From: CAWBRT01 sp050015355 | GTDB lineage: Bacteria > Acidobacteriota > Terriglobia > Terriglobales > Acidobacteriaceae | Direction: 5' to 3' | Length of the DNA: 30,099 bases | Assembly: GCA_050015355.1 (NCBI GenBank) | Contig: JBEKBO010000049.1 | Location: forward strand, 1-30,099 | In this document: in pieces, positions 22,116-29,783 of the stretch | Numbering within the stretch: the stretch's first letter is position 1 | How the letters are laid out: the number at the start of each line of letters is the position of its first letter | Notes under the pieces: model-generated | The model's database searches: none | Seen by the model: only the letters and a program-made list of their open reading frames with translations | Told to the model about the DNA's origin: nothing | Position numbers and translations under genes: made by a program

Positions 22116-23432
22116 CTACTCGTATCGCAACGCCTCGGCCGGCAGGATTCGCGATGCGGAGTATGACGGGTAAATGGTGGCGATCAAGCTGATTCCGAGT
22201 GCAACCAGGGCGACCAGAAGGCCGTCGAGCGCTCGCGGCGCGAACGGCACGTAGTCGATCGAGTAAACCTCGGCGGAGAGCGCAATCAGATGATAATGCC
22301 CGGCGGCCCAGGAGAGCCCATAGCCGACAACCTGACCAATCATCGTGCCGATCACGCCGATCAGCACGCCTTGCAGGATAAAGATGCCGCGCACCTGCGA
22401 TCTTTTGGCTCCCATCGAAACCAGCACGGCGATGTCCTTCGTCTTTTCCATGACCATCATGATCAGCGAGATCAGGATGTTCAGCGCGGCCACAAAGACG
22501 ATGAGGCCTATGGTAATGAGCGTGACGAAGCGCTCCAGGCGCAGCGCCCGGAACAGCGCGCGGTTTTGCTCCATCCAATTGGTTGCCATGAAGCCTTTTC
22601 CCGCCTCTTTCTGCAACGCGTCGCCAACCTCGCCGGCCTTGTAGATGTCGTCGATCTTGAATTCCAGAACCGAAACCAGGTCGCCCAGCCCGAACAGCCG
22701 CTGCGAGTTGGCCAAGCCAGTCATCGCCCACGCCGAGTCGTAGTCGTAAAAGCCGGAGCGGAAGATGCCGACCACCTTGAAGCGCATGTACTTGGGCACA
22801 ATCCCGAAAGGAGTCAATTCACCCTGGGGACTGGTGACGAGCACCACCGAGTTCACGCTCGCCCCGAGGTCGTCAGCCATGTCCTTGCCGAGAATGATCG
22901 GCGGAAGCCCTTCGAAGCGCGCATGCACCCCCTCCAGAGAATCGGGGGAAGCGCTGGCGGAGGGCTGCGGCTGCCGCTCCTGACCGGCCTCGTGCCGCTG
23001 CTGGGCATCTGCCAGGGGCTGGGCCGAGCCCGCCACCACATAATTCAGCAACTGGCTGACGCGGCGCTCGCGCTCCGGCAGAATTCCCTTCAGAATCGCG
23101 CCCTTGGCCCGCGCCCCGCGCGAGATCAAAACCTGCTCGTAAATGGCGGGCGAAGCGGCCAATACGTGCGGCGCCTTCGCGAGACGATCCAAAAGCAAAC
23201 GCCAATCCCTGATGCCGTCGTTTTCCACGCGCATCAGATTCACGTGCGAGGTCGATCCCAGCAGCCGCTCCTGCAAGTCTTGCCGGAAACCGTTGTTGAT
23301 GGACAGCGCAATGATCAGCGAGGCGACGCCGGCGGCCACTCCAATGACCGAAATAACGGTGATGACGCCGATCACGGCTTGGCGCCGCTTGGCTCGCAGA
23401 TATCGGGCGGCAATGAAAAGTTCAAATCTCAT
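22116..23432 (-). CDS. LolC/LolE-family lipoprotein-releasing permease
   Basis: This inner-membrane permease works with LolD to detach lipoproteins for LolA. The 438-residue protein has the expected layout: MRFELFIAARYLRAKRRQAVIGVITVIS with a first membrane segment (about 20-46), a periplasmic domain (about 47-310), then three membrane segments near 312-335, 362-386 and 405-430. VMEKTKDIAVLVSMGAKRSQV is the coupling-helix region characteristic of LolC/E and MacB. A Q/S/A-rich stretch (about 138-165) looks like a species-specific loop. A single permease suggests a homodimer rather than the LolC-LolE pair, though a second copy may lie elsewhere. ATG 23432 has a perfect TATAAT about 45 nt upstream. 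Confidence 0.92.
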   Translation of the reverse strand: MRFELFIAARYLRAKRRQAVIGVITVISVIGVAAGVASLIIALSINNGFRQDLQERLLGSTSHVNLMRVENDGIRDWRLLLDRLAKAPHVLAASPAIYEQVLISRGARAKGAILKGILPERERRVSQLLNYVVAGSAQPLADAQQRHEAGQERQPQPSASASPDSLEGVHARFEGLPPIILGKDMADDLGASVNSVVLVTSPQGELTPFGIVPKYMRFKVVGIFRSGFYDYDSAWAMTGLANSQRLFGLGDLVSVLEFKIDDIYKAGEVGDALQKEAGKGFMATNWMEQNRALFRALRLERFVTLITIGLIVFVAALNILISLIMMVMEKTKDIAVLVSMGAKRSQVRGIFILQGVLIGVIGTMIGQVVGYGLSWAAGHYHLIALSAEVYSIDYVPFAPRALDGLLVALVALGISLIATIYPSYSASRILPAEALRYE

Positions 23433-23476
23433 GCGGCGGCTCGCAGCGCGGATAGCGTAAAGCTGCGACGGTTCGC

Positions 23477-23482
23477 ATTATA
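23477..23482 (-). promoter_or_regulatory. Candidate -10 box of the lolC/E-lolD operon
   Basis: The minus strand reads TATAAT, a perfect -10, 44 nt before the ATG. No matching -35 lies 16-18 nt upstream, so confidence is moderate. Confidence 0.45.
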
Positions 23483-23504
23483 GACCGGGCTCGCGGCAGG
23501 GGTG

Positions 23505-23535
23505 CCCCACTCAAGCTTCTTTTGCTTGAGTGGGG
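23505..23535. repeat. CCCCACTCAAGC inverted repeat (third copy of the hairpin family)
   Basis: CCCCACTCAAGC (23505-23516) and GCTTGAGTGGGG (23524-23535) are a perfect 12 bp stem with a 7 nt T-rich loop. Two related hairpins are at 11297 and 11622. This one has no T-run after it, so it is listed as a repeat. Confidence 0.65.
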
Positions 23536-23571
23536 TAGTTTTCAGAATACTCGTACAAACTATTTTAGAGG

Positions 23572-23705
23572 TGTCATTCTGAGCGACCGAAGGGAGTGAA
23601 GAATCTGCTTTTTTCGGGTCAAGGAAAAGCAGGTCCTTCGCTCCTCCACCCCAGCCACGGCAAAAGCGGCCGTCGCCGGGGACCCCGGCTGCACTCAGGA
23701 TGACA
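23572..23705. repeat. Family B palindrome with inserted GGGGTCCCC module (copy B8)
   Basis: It starts TGTCATTCTGAGCGACCG and ends CACTCAGGATGACA. The right half is interrupted by a module (CCTCCACCCCAGCCACGG through CGGGGACCCCGGCTG) that matches the reverse complement of copy B2 at 5962-6040. It lies between the stop codon of the propeller gene and the lolC/E start. Confidence 0.75.
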
Positions 23706-23728
23706 CTCCTGAGATGCGTTACTGAAGC

Positions 23729-26089
23729 TTACTGCCCCGAGCGCACCACCATCTTGGCGGTGGCCACGTTATCGGCGCGGTCGTAGACGCGCACAATGAT
23801 GATGTGCTCCTCCGCCCCACCAAGCGCAACTGCGGCGCTTGGCGGGGACCCCGTCCGCGGTGCGGCGCTGATTGCCGGCGCGGAGCGGCGTCCACGGCGG
23901 CGGGCGGGCGAGTCGGCCGACGGCGGTTCGCCGGGAGGCTCGGATTGCGCGGGCACCGGCACCGAGAAGTCATAGTTTTCCGTCCTCGCATCGGAAATCT
24001 CCCCAACCGGAGCGACAAACTGCCAGTTTTCGGCGTCGATCGAATACTCGGCCCGCTGAATCACCGAGAACGAGTCGGTTGCGCTGAAGGTGATGTGTAA
24101 ACGGTCGCCGTCCAGGGCGGCTTTGAGATTTTCGATTCGGGGAGGCGTCGTATCAACCTCGAAGTGGGCGCTATCCTTCCAGCCGGTGAGCGCCTCGCCC
24201 GGTGCATGCGAAGGCGCGTCCGAGGCGACCACGCGGATCGTGTATCCGCCGTCGGGAATCAGGCTCGGATCGAAAGCATAAGACCGCTCGCTGAGGTCTT
24301 TTTTCAGCAGCAGCCAACGCCTGTCGCCGTCGCCGCGGTAGTAGATGGAGAAACGCAACTGATCGTCGTTGTCGTCATGCGCCGTCCAGCGCACCGTAAT
24401 ATCGTTGCGCGCGGGACGCAAGACGGCCACCGCAGGGTTCGGAGTGCCGGTTTCAGGATGGATTGGGCTCGGCGGTCGGACCATGACCGTTACATCATCC
24501 ACTTCCGGCGCGACGTTCTTGGTCAGGTAATTGATCCGCACGCTGTAGACCTGCGGCGCCGTCCCGCCCGAATGCAGCACCGCGCGCCACTGCGCATAAC
24601 GTGCCGGGGGAATCTGTGTTTGCGCTCCCCCCTTGAGGTCGATTGTGCTCCACGGGCTCCAGTTGCGGTCGGGGTTGTCGACGTTGCCGCTGCGTGCATA
24701 GAGGTCAACCAAACCCTGGCCGCGCATCTCCGCACGTCCCCAGCGGGAGAAAATCCTGGCGTCGAAGACATCGCTGTCGTACGTGCCCTCGCGTTGCGAA
24801 GAATCTTCCATCAGGAAGACTTTGCCGAGATTGCTGCACGCGGCGTAAATGCCACCGTTGGGCGCGGGCGCAAATCCAGTTACCTGGTTAGCGCTGGCTT
24901 TCAGCAGATCGGCAAACTCGCCGTTGCCTTCAATGGCGTAGATCTTGCCCTTGTTGCCGGTGCCGGCAATGAGCCGTCCGTTGTGATCGAAAGTAAGGTC
25001 ATACACCTGGTCTTCGCGAGATTGCCAGATGCGTTTGGGAGAACCGTCAGGGGCTATACGGTAGATCTCGGAGCCAGCCGCGCTGAGCCCCGGCACTGGT
25101 ATTGGTATCGGTGCGGCGGGCGTGCCGGGCGCGGCGGGCGCGGGGGCGCCCGGCGGCCTGGCGCCAGGTGGCGCGGGGGCAAGCATCGTGACAGCACCGG
25201 TTACCGGGGCCGTCACACCCGGGGCTGCACCCGGCGGCGGGGCGGCACGGCGCTTTTCGCCCGCGCCGGCGGCGTAGATGTTGCCCTGTGAATCGAGCGC
25301 CAGAGCGGTGATTTCCTTCTTGGGAGCTCCGAACAACACGAAGCCCTGCCCGGCGCCTGTGATGCGGTAGACCAGCCCGCTGCCGTCGGATCCGGCGATG
25401 AGGTTGCCGTCGCGGTCGAGCGCAATCGAGCGGATGTGAGCCTCATCGCTCTTGAAAAAGGCGGAACTTGTGCCGTCCTTCTCCACGCGAAAGATTTCGC
25501 CGTGATCGCCGGTGGCTACGTACAGGCGTCCTTGGCTATCGATGGCCAGAGCCCAGATGTATTTTGTCTTCGGGTCGAAGTAAACGCTGGAGACGTAATT
25601 TGGGTTCACCTGCTCGCTGTGATTTGGCTGCTTTTCGGCCAGTGCGGGTGCGGCGGAGGGTTCCGTTCCCGCAGCGCCAGCGGGGCTGCGATCGATGCGG
25701 TAGACGCGTCCATCGGGCGACGTGGCCGCATAGATCGCGCCCCCGCGATCCACCACCAGCGCCTGCACTTGCAGTTCGGTGGCGGCAAAGATGACGCTGA
25801 CCTCGCCTTTGGGAGTTATGCGGTAGACCCGTGCGGGGGAACCGGCGGCGGCGTAGAGGTTTCCTTCCGCATCACTGGCCACCGACCAGAGGTAGGTTGA
25901 GGAAGTGGTACCTATCTGGCGAAAGGCAGGTGCCAGCTCCAGTGCGCCATCGCTGCGGATGGAGACGCCCTTGCTGGTGCCCTTTTCAAATTCCTCAAGC
26001 TTCGACTGCTCCCAGCTACGAGTGCTCTGAGCGGCGACGGATGCCGTCAACGACGCTAAAACAAGCGCAAATCGGACGATTTTATTCAT
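23729..26089 (-). CDS. Exported beta-propeller protein with C-terminal fibronectin/Ig-like region
   Basis: The 786-residue protein has a signal peptide ending SVAA-Q (about residue 20). Residues 55-430 hold repeated blades of the NHL/two-component-regulator or SMP-30-like type, each with a core like LWSVASDAEGNLYAAAG, ALAIDSQGRLYVATGD, SIALDRDGNLIAGSDG, ALALDSQGNIYAAGAG and LTFDHNGRLIAGTGN. A Pro/Ala/Gly-rich spacer (about 280-335) interrupts the propeller. The C-terminal third has Ig/fibronectin-like segments (VRWTAHDDNDDQLRFSIYYR, FEVDTTPPRIENLKAAL) and another Pro/Ser/Arg-rich loop near the end. There is no catalytic motif, so I infer a binding or scaffolding role outside the cell. It follows the S55 gene by 217 bp on the same strand. 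Confidence 0.8.
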   Translation of the reverse strand: MNKIVRFALVLASLTASVAAQSTRSWEQSKLEEFEKGTSKGVSIRSDGALELAPAFRQIGTTSSTYLWSVASDAEGNLYAAAGSPARVYRITPKGEVSVIFAATELQVQALVVDRGGAIYAATSPDGRVYRIDRSPAGAAGTEPSAAPALAEKQPNHSEQVNPNYVSSVYFDPKTKYIWALAIDSQGRLYVATGDHGEIFRVEKDGTSSAFFKSDEAHIRSIALDRDGNLIAGSDGSGLVYRITGAGQGFVLFGAPKKEITALALDSQGNIYAAGAGEKRRAAPPPGAAPGVTAPVTGAVTMLAPAPPGARPPGAPAPAAPGTPAAPIPIPVPGLSAAGSEIYRIAPDGSPKRIWQSREDQVYDLTFDHNGRLIAGTGNKGKIYAIEGNGEFADLLKASANQVTGFAPAPNGGIYAACSNLGKVFLMEDSSQREGTYDSDVFDARIFSRWGRAEMRGQGLVDLYARSGNVDNPDRNWSPWSTIDLKGGAQTQIPPARYAQWRAVLHSGGTAPQVYSVRINYLTKNVAPEVDDVTVMVRPPSPIHPETGTPNPAVAVLRPARNDITVRWTAHDDNDDQLRFSIYYRGDGDRRWLLLKKDLSERSYAFDPSLIPDGGYTIRVVASDAPSHAPGEALTGWKDSAHFEVDTTPPRIENLKAALDGDRLHITFSATDSFSVIQRAEYSIDAENWQFVAPVGEISDARTENYDFSVPVPAQSEPPGEPPSADSPARRRGRRSAPAISAAPRTGSPPSAAVALGGAEEHIIIVRVYDRADNVATAKMVVRSGQ

Positions 26090-26306
26090 GTGTATATGAG
26101 ATGGTAAACCACTGAACGCAGTCTTGCTGGCTCCGAGGACAGACGGCAGGCCGGCATCAGCACCTTACAGACGAAGAACAGCTTTCGTCAATGGCAGCCC
26201 GCGGATTGCCGATTGAAGTATCCCTCGGGGAACGACGAGGGGCCCGGCATCCTCAATATCACCGCCGTTCTCCAAGACACACCCCACGCGAATCCGGTCT
26301 AGCGCA

Positions 26307-28181
26307 TTATCGGACGTTGACGGTGATGATTTGCTGGCCGGAAACAACGTAATCAAGAGGCGTCGAAGCCTCCCTGACCGAAGATTCGGCCGAGACAACC
26401 ATGTCCTGCGTGCCGCGCATGCCTTCCATCACGTTCATCACCGAAAGTGGCAGGGCGGGCATCACCTTGTCTTGCACCGTTGCCTGCGGGTTTGCCTCCA
26501 GCAGCGAAACATACAGCCGATGGTTGGCGTGGCGGTTGTTCAACATGGCGATCGTTGAAGAAAGATCGCAGCGCGCGGACACCGTGCTCTGGCGTTGCAT
26601 GCGGTCCAGCGTATCGCCGTCGCTAACCAGTATGCGGAGCGTGCCACGCGGGGCGGAGGTTGGAATCCGGATTGGTATCTGCCGCACGATGCGGTCGCCG
26701 CGATAGGGAAGAAGCGCGGTTTCCACGACGATTTCGTCGCCGGGACGCGCTTCGGTAATGTCGGTGCGCGCCGCTTCCAGCCGCGCAAAGCGGCGTTCCG
26801 GGATCACGTTGACGTTCAACTCCACGGCGGTGATTTCGGGCCGCTGGTAGGGGTTTTCGTAGATGCGGGAAAAGCGCTCGCCCAGCGCCATGGCGATGGA
26901 AGCCGCTGTCGGCTGCCCACCGTCGGAGGGTGCGAACATATCGTCGAGCGTCAGCTTGGAATGGCCCGAGACGACGATGCTTCCGGCGACCCGGAAGGTC
27001 GTGTTTTCGCCATATTCATTGGTGCCCTGGACGGCGTTATAAACCGCGGCCATCATGGCAACCGGAGTCATGCGGCCGTTGTTGAGCACTTCAAAGTGAT
27101 AACTGCGGGGACGCGCCGCGCCACTGATCGTCAGCGTTACCGGAATCATGTGCGCATCTTTGCCGAAGCGACCCATGATTCCGTTGTGGCGATCCTGCAC
27201 GAAGGCGCCGATGGTCTCGGTCGCCGTGGCAATCTTGAATGAGTTGGCCGGTGAAGCCAGCGTCGCCAGCACCTGCGACTTGGTCATCGGCATCTCGATC
27301 GAGCCACTGCCCATCAACGGATGTCCGCAGGCCAGCAAGCGGTTGGCGTCGACGTAAGTGACGGTACAGGTGGCGGAAATGTCCATATCGCCGCGCACGA
27401 GAACTGCCGCTACGGAAGAGCCGGCGGCAATGGGAGTAGGATCTTTGATGCTTGCGTCGACCGATCCGGCGCCCATGACGGGCACAATGCCGGCCGCCGC
27501 AAATTCCGACGAGAAGCGCTGAATCGTCTCCTGGTTGAAGCCGTTGAAAACCAGGGGCGTGTCGATCGGTTGCAGATACTGGGCTACCGACGCTATTGGC
27601 GGAGTTTCGCCTGGACCGCCCGTGCGCGTGGGAACAATGGCGGGAGACTTGGCAGTGGCGGCGTCCTGAGCCAGCGTCGTATCCAACTCGTTGATTTCCA
27701 GCATCGAAGCGATAGGAGTAATGCCGGCGATCGGTTCCTTGGAGAACTGGCCTATGCGGAATGCGAGCGCGCCAACGAGTTTGCCGTCGATGTAAACCGG
27801 GCTGCCGCTCATTCCGGCAACGATACCGGTATATTCGGGTTTTTCTCCGTGGAGACGAACCAAAATGACGTCGCCCTTTGGCCCGGTCATGTTGCGTAGG
27901 ATTCCAAGCACCTCAACCTGCATCGGTTCGGGCTTATTGCCTTCAAACACCGTGTAAGCGGTGCCACGCATCCCTGCCTTTATGTCTTTCAGGGCCATGA
28001 TCGGCACAGATAGCTTTGGTTCAATGGCAATGGCGGGAATCGCCAGAGTTAGGGCCAGGAAGCAAACCACGACAGTCGTGAGCAGACGGTGCAAACTTAT
28101 CCCAAGGAATGCAGCATCGATATTTGCCCGGTATCGCGATCTGCTGGCGAATTCCGGACGGGCGACGAAGCGGTGACGCAT
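26307..28181 (-). CDS. SpoIVB-like (S55 family) exported serine peptidase homologue
   Basis: The 624-residue protein has a long basic N-terminus and a hydrophobic segment (about 34-52) ending AIA, so it is exported or membrane-anchored. Residues 110-165 contain VAGMSGSPVYIDGKLVGAL with the presumed nucleophile S125, then GITPIASMLEI. Residues 270-350 contain VTYVDANRLLACGHPLMGSG with H287, then KIATATETIGAFVQDR and GIMGRFG. Both parts look like the SpoIVB peptidase domain, but in reversed order. No PDZ domain is obvious, and this is not a sporulation locus. The C-terminal 200 residues look like beta-rich domains. ATG 28181 has a good AGGAGA at 5 nt. Proteolytic activity is not certain. Confidence 0.8.
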   Translation of the reverse strand: MRHRFVARPEFASRSRYRANIDAAFLGISLHRLLTTVVVCFLALTLAIPAIAIEPKLSVPIMALKDIKAGMRGTAYTVFEGNKPEPMQVEVLGILRNMTGPKGDVILVRLHGEKPEYTGIVAGMSGSPVYIDGKLVGALAFRIGQFSKEPIAGITPIASMLEINELDTTLAQDAATAKSPAIVPTRTGGPGETPPIASVAQYLQPIDTPLVFNGFNQETIQRFSSEFAAAGIVPVMGAGSVDASIKDPTPIAAGSSVAAVLVRGDMDISATCTVTYVDANRLLACGHPLMGSGSIEMPMTKSQVLATLASPANSFKIATATETIGAFVQDRHNGIMGRFGKDAHMIPVTLTISGAARPRSYHFEVLNNGRMTPVAMMAAVYNAVQGTNEYGENTTFRVAGSIVVSGHSKLTLDDMFAPSDGGQPTAASIAMALGERFSRIYENPYQRPEITAVELNVNVIPERRFARLEAARTDITEARPGDEIVVETALLPYRGDRIVRQIPIRIPTSAPRGTLRILVSDGDTLDRMQRQSTVSARCDLSSTIAMLNNRHANHRLYVSLLEANPQATVQDKVMPALPLSVMNVMEGMRGTQDMVVSAESSVREASTPLDYVVSGQQIITVNVR

Positions 28182-28276
28182 TCTGTCTCCTGCGGCAGCT
28201 CACGCAACGCGAAGGGCCTTGCGCGATAACACTGAAACTGCGCTGCTTATGTAGAAAGGGTGCCAAAAACTGGATT

Positions 28277-28282
28277 TATACT
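28277..28282 (+). promoter_or_regulatory. Candidate -10 box of the VWFA gene
   Basis: TATACT lies 29 nt before the ATG at 28312, in the gap shared with the divergent S55 gene. No clear -35 is present at 16-18 nt, so the call is weak. Confidence 0.35.
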
Positions 28283-28311
28283 AGCAGGGAGTCTGGCCCG
28301 AGAGGCAGGGT

Positions 28312-29505
28312 ATGAGCCTTAGATTACTTACTAAAACACTTAGTCCATCTCAATTGGGAATAGTACTTGCGCTGGTATTGTCGAGTTCGCCACTAACGTG
28401 GGCACAACAGCAGTCAGCGCCCGGCAAATCTCCGGCCCAGACGGAACAACAGGCACCGCCGGAGGCTGGCGGTCCGCAGGGAGAGGTGGGCCCCTACGCC
28501 ATTCCGAAAAGGACCGAAGCGCCGCCTCCGCCACCTCCGCCGGCTCCCAAGCAGCCCGAGGACATGCCGAGCTATTCGCTCAGCGTGAACGTGCCCATTG
28601 CGACCGTGGACGCGATAGTGCTTTCCAAGGATGGCCAGTTCATTCCCGGTCTGAAGCAGGAGAATTTCCGCGTGTTGGAAGACGGCGTTCCGCAGCCAAT
28701 CACGAGTTTCGGCCAAACGCAGGCGCCAATTACCGCCGTTCTGCTCATCGAGTTCGCCAACAGCAACTACACGATGGCGTTTCTAGCCGACGCTCTGCGC
28801 GCGGCCTACGCATTCGCTGACGGCCTCAAGAAAGACGACTGGGTCGCGGTGATCGAGTACGACATGAAGCCGAATATCCTGCTTGATTTCACGCAGGACA
28901 AGGCAGCGGTCTTCGGCGCGCTGAATAAGCTACGCGTTCCCGGCTTCAGCGAGCGCAACCTCTTTGACGCGCTCTACGACACCCTGGACCGCATCGACCG
29001 CATTAAGGGCCGCAAGGAAGTTATCGTGATTGCCAGCGGAATGGATACCTTCAGCAAGATCACTTACGACCGGATACAAAAGAAAATTAAGGAGACGCCC
29101 AACGTCACGATCTTTACGGTGAGCACGGGCCGCGCCTTCAACGAGTGGCTCGATGCGCGTTACGGCACGTCGGCACGCGGACAAATACGCTCGCTCGACT
29201 ATCTTCAGGCCGACAATCAGATGAGGACGTTCGCCCAGATGACTGGCGGGCGCTGGTACAACCCGCGCTTTCAGGCCGAGTTCCCGGAGGCGTTTCGCGA
29301 CATTTCGAACTCGGTGCGCAACCAGTACACGATTTCCTTCAAGCCTACGAACCAGAAGTTGGACGGCAGTTACCGCAAACTGAAGGTGCAACTGGTGGAG
29401 CCCGGAACCGACAAGCCGCTCACCATTCGCGACCGCAAGAACAAGGAACTGAAGTACAGCATTATCTCGCGAGATGGCTACACCGCCCGCAGGCCGGTGG
29501 AATAG
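28312..29505 (+). CDS. Secreted VWFA-domain protein, acidobacterial type
   Basis: The 397-residue protein has a signal peptide ending TWA (about residue 31), a low-complexity Q/P/E region with a run of seven prolines (71-77), and the family's entry module VPIATVDAIVLSKDGQFIPG with the NFRVLEDGVPQPITSF segment (94-133). The VWFA domain follows (about 140-345). This layout matches the VWFA-related family described mainly from Acidobacteria. The metal site is degenerate: where DxSxS is expected the sequence is E147-F-A149-N-S151, although the later GMDTF aspartate is kept. ATG 28312 has AGGCAGGG upstream. It is divergent from the S55 gene. Adhesion or complex assembly at the cell surface is plausible but inferred. 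Confidence 0.87.
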   Translation: MSLRLLTKTLSPSQLGIVLALVLSSSPLTWAQQQSAPGKSPAQTEQQAPPEAGGPQGEVGPYAIPKRTEAPPPPPPPAPKQPEDMPSYSLSVNVPIATVDAIVLSKDGQFIPGLKQENFRVLEDGVPQPITSFGQTQAPITAVLLIEFANSNYTMAFLADALRAAYAFADGLKKDDWVAVIEYDMKPNILLDFTQDKAAVFGALNKLRVPGFSERNLFDALYDTLDRIDRIKGRKEVIVIASGMDTFSKITYDRIQKKIKETPNVTIFTVSTGRAFNEWLDARYGTSARGQIRSLDYLQADNQMRTFAQMTGGRWYNPRFQAEFPEAFRDISNSVRNQYTISFKPTNQKLDGSYRKLKVQLVEPGTDKPLTIRDRKNKELKYSIISRDGYTARRPVE

Positions 29506-29519
29506 CAGGCACCGCTAAT

Positions 29520-29545
29520 GCGGTGCTAGGGTTGGTGCATCCCAA
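29520..29545 (-). repeat. Short dispersed motif, family C, copy 3
   Basis: On the minus strand it reads TTGGGATGCACCAACCCTAG followed by CACCGC, matching 11215-11240 and 16333-16358. It lies 15 nt after the VWFA stop codon and 18 nt before a family B element. Confidence 0.5.
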
Positions 29546-29562
29546 GAACGATTATTCCAGTG

Positions 29563-29740
29563 TGTCACCCTGAGGCGCGTCCGTTAGGACGCGATCGGGG
29601 TCCCCTGCGAGGCTCGGCTCGCTGGGGTGAGGGACGTAAGGGTCCATGTATTTGTTTTTTCCGGCCTTCGGATGACGCTCGGTGAAATGCACAGATCGTC
29701 ACGTCGGTTCGCAAAAGCGGCGAACTTCCTCACGATGACA
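29563..29740. repeat. Family B repeat, long diverged form (copy B9)
   Basis: It starts TGTCACCCTGAGGCGCGTCC and ends TTCCTCACGATGACA, with internal hairpins (GGCGCGTCCGTTAGGACGCG and AGGCTCGGCTCGCTGG) and a GGGGTCCCC block like that of copies B2 and B8. It lies between the convergent VWFA and ZIP genes. Confidence 0.6.
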
Positions 29741-29783
29741 CCCGCAGCGAAAGATAGGGTATCCCTGGTACCGCTCAAATGCT

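Noticed and set aside
22290..23483. 397-codon plus-strand frame opposite the LolC/E permease
   Set aside because: The permease on the other strand has membrane segments and family motifs; the opposing frame has none and is rich in His, Arg and Gln.
24164..25291. 375-codon plus-strand frame opposite the propeller gene
   Set aside because: It is a shadow of the repetitive, GC-rich propeller sequence; no motifs and no ribosome binding site.
26090..26306. Small gene between the S55 and propeller genes (minus-strand frame 26165-26398)
   Set aside because: Its first third overlaps the S55 C-terminus out of frame, there is no ribosome binding site and no recognisable feature; some remnant coding cannot be excluded.
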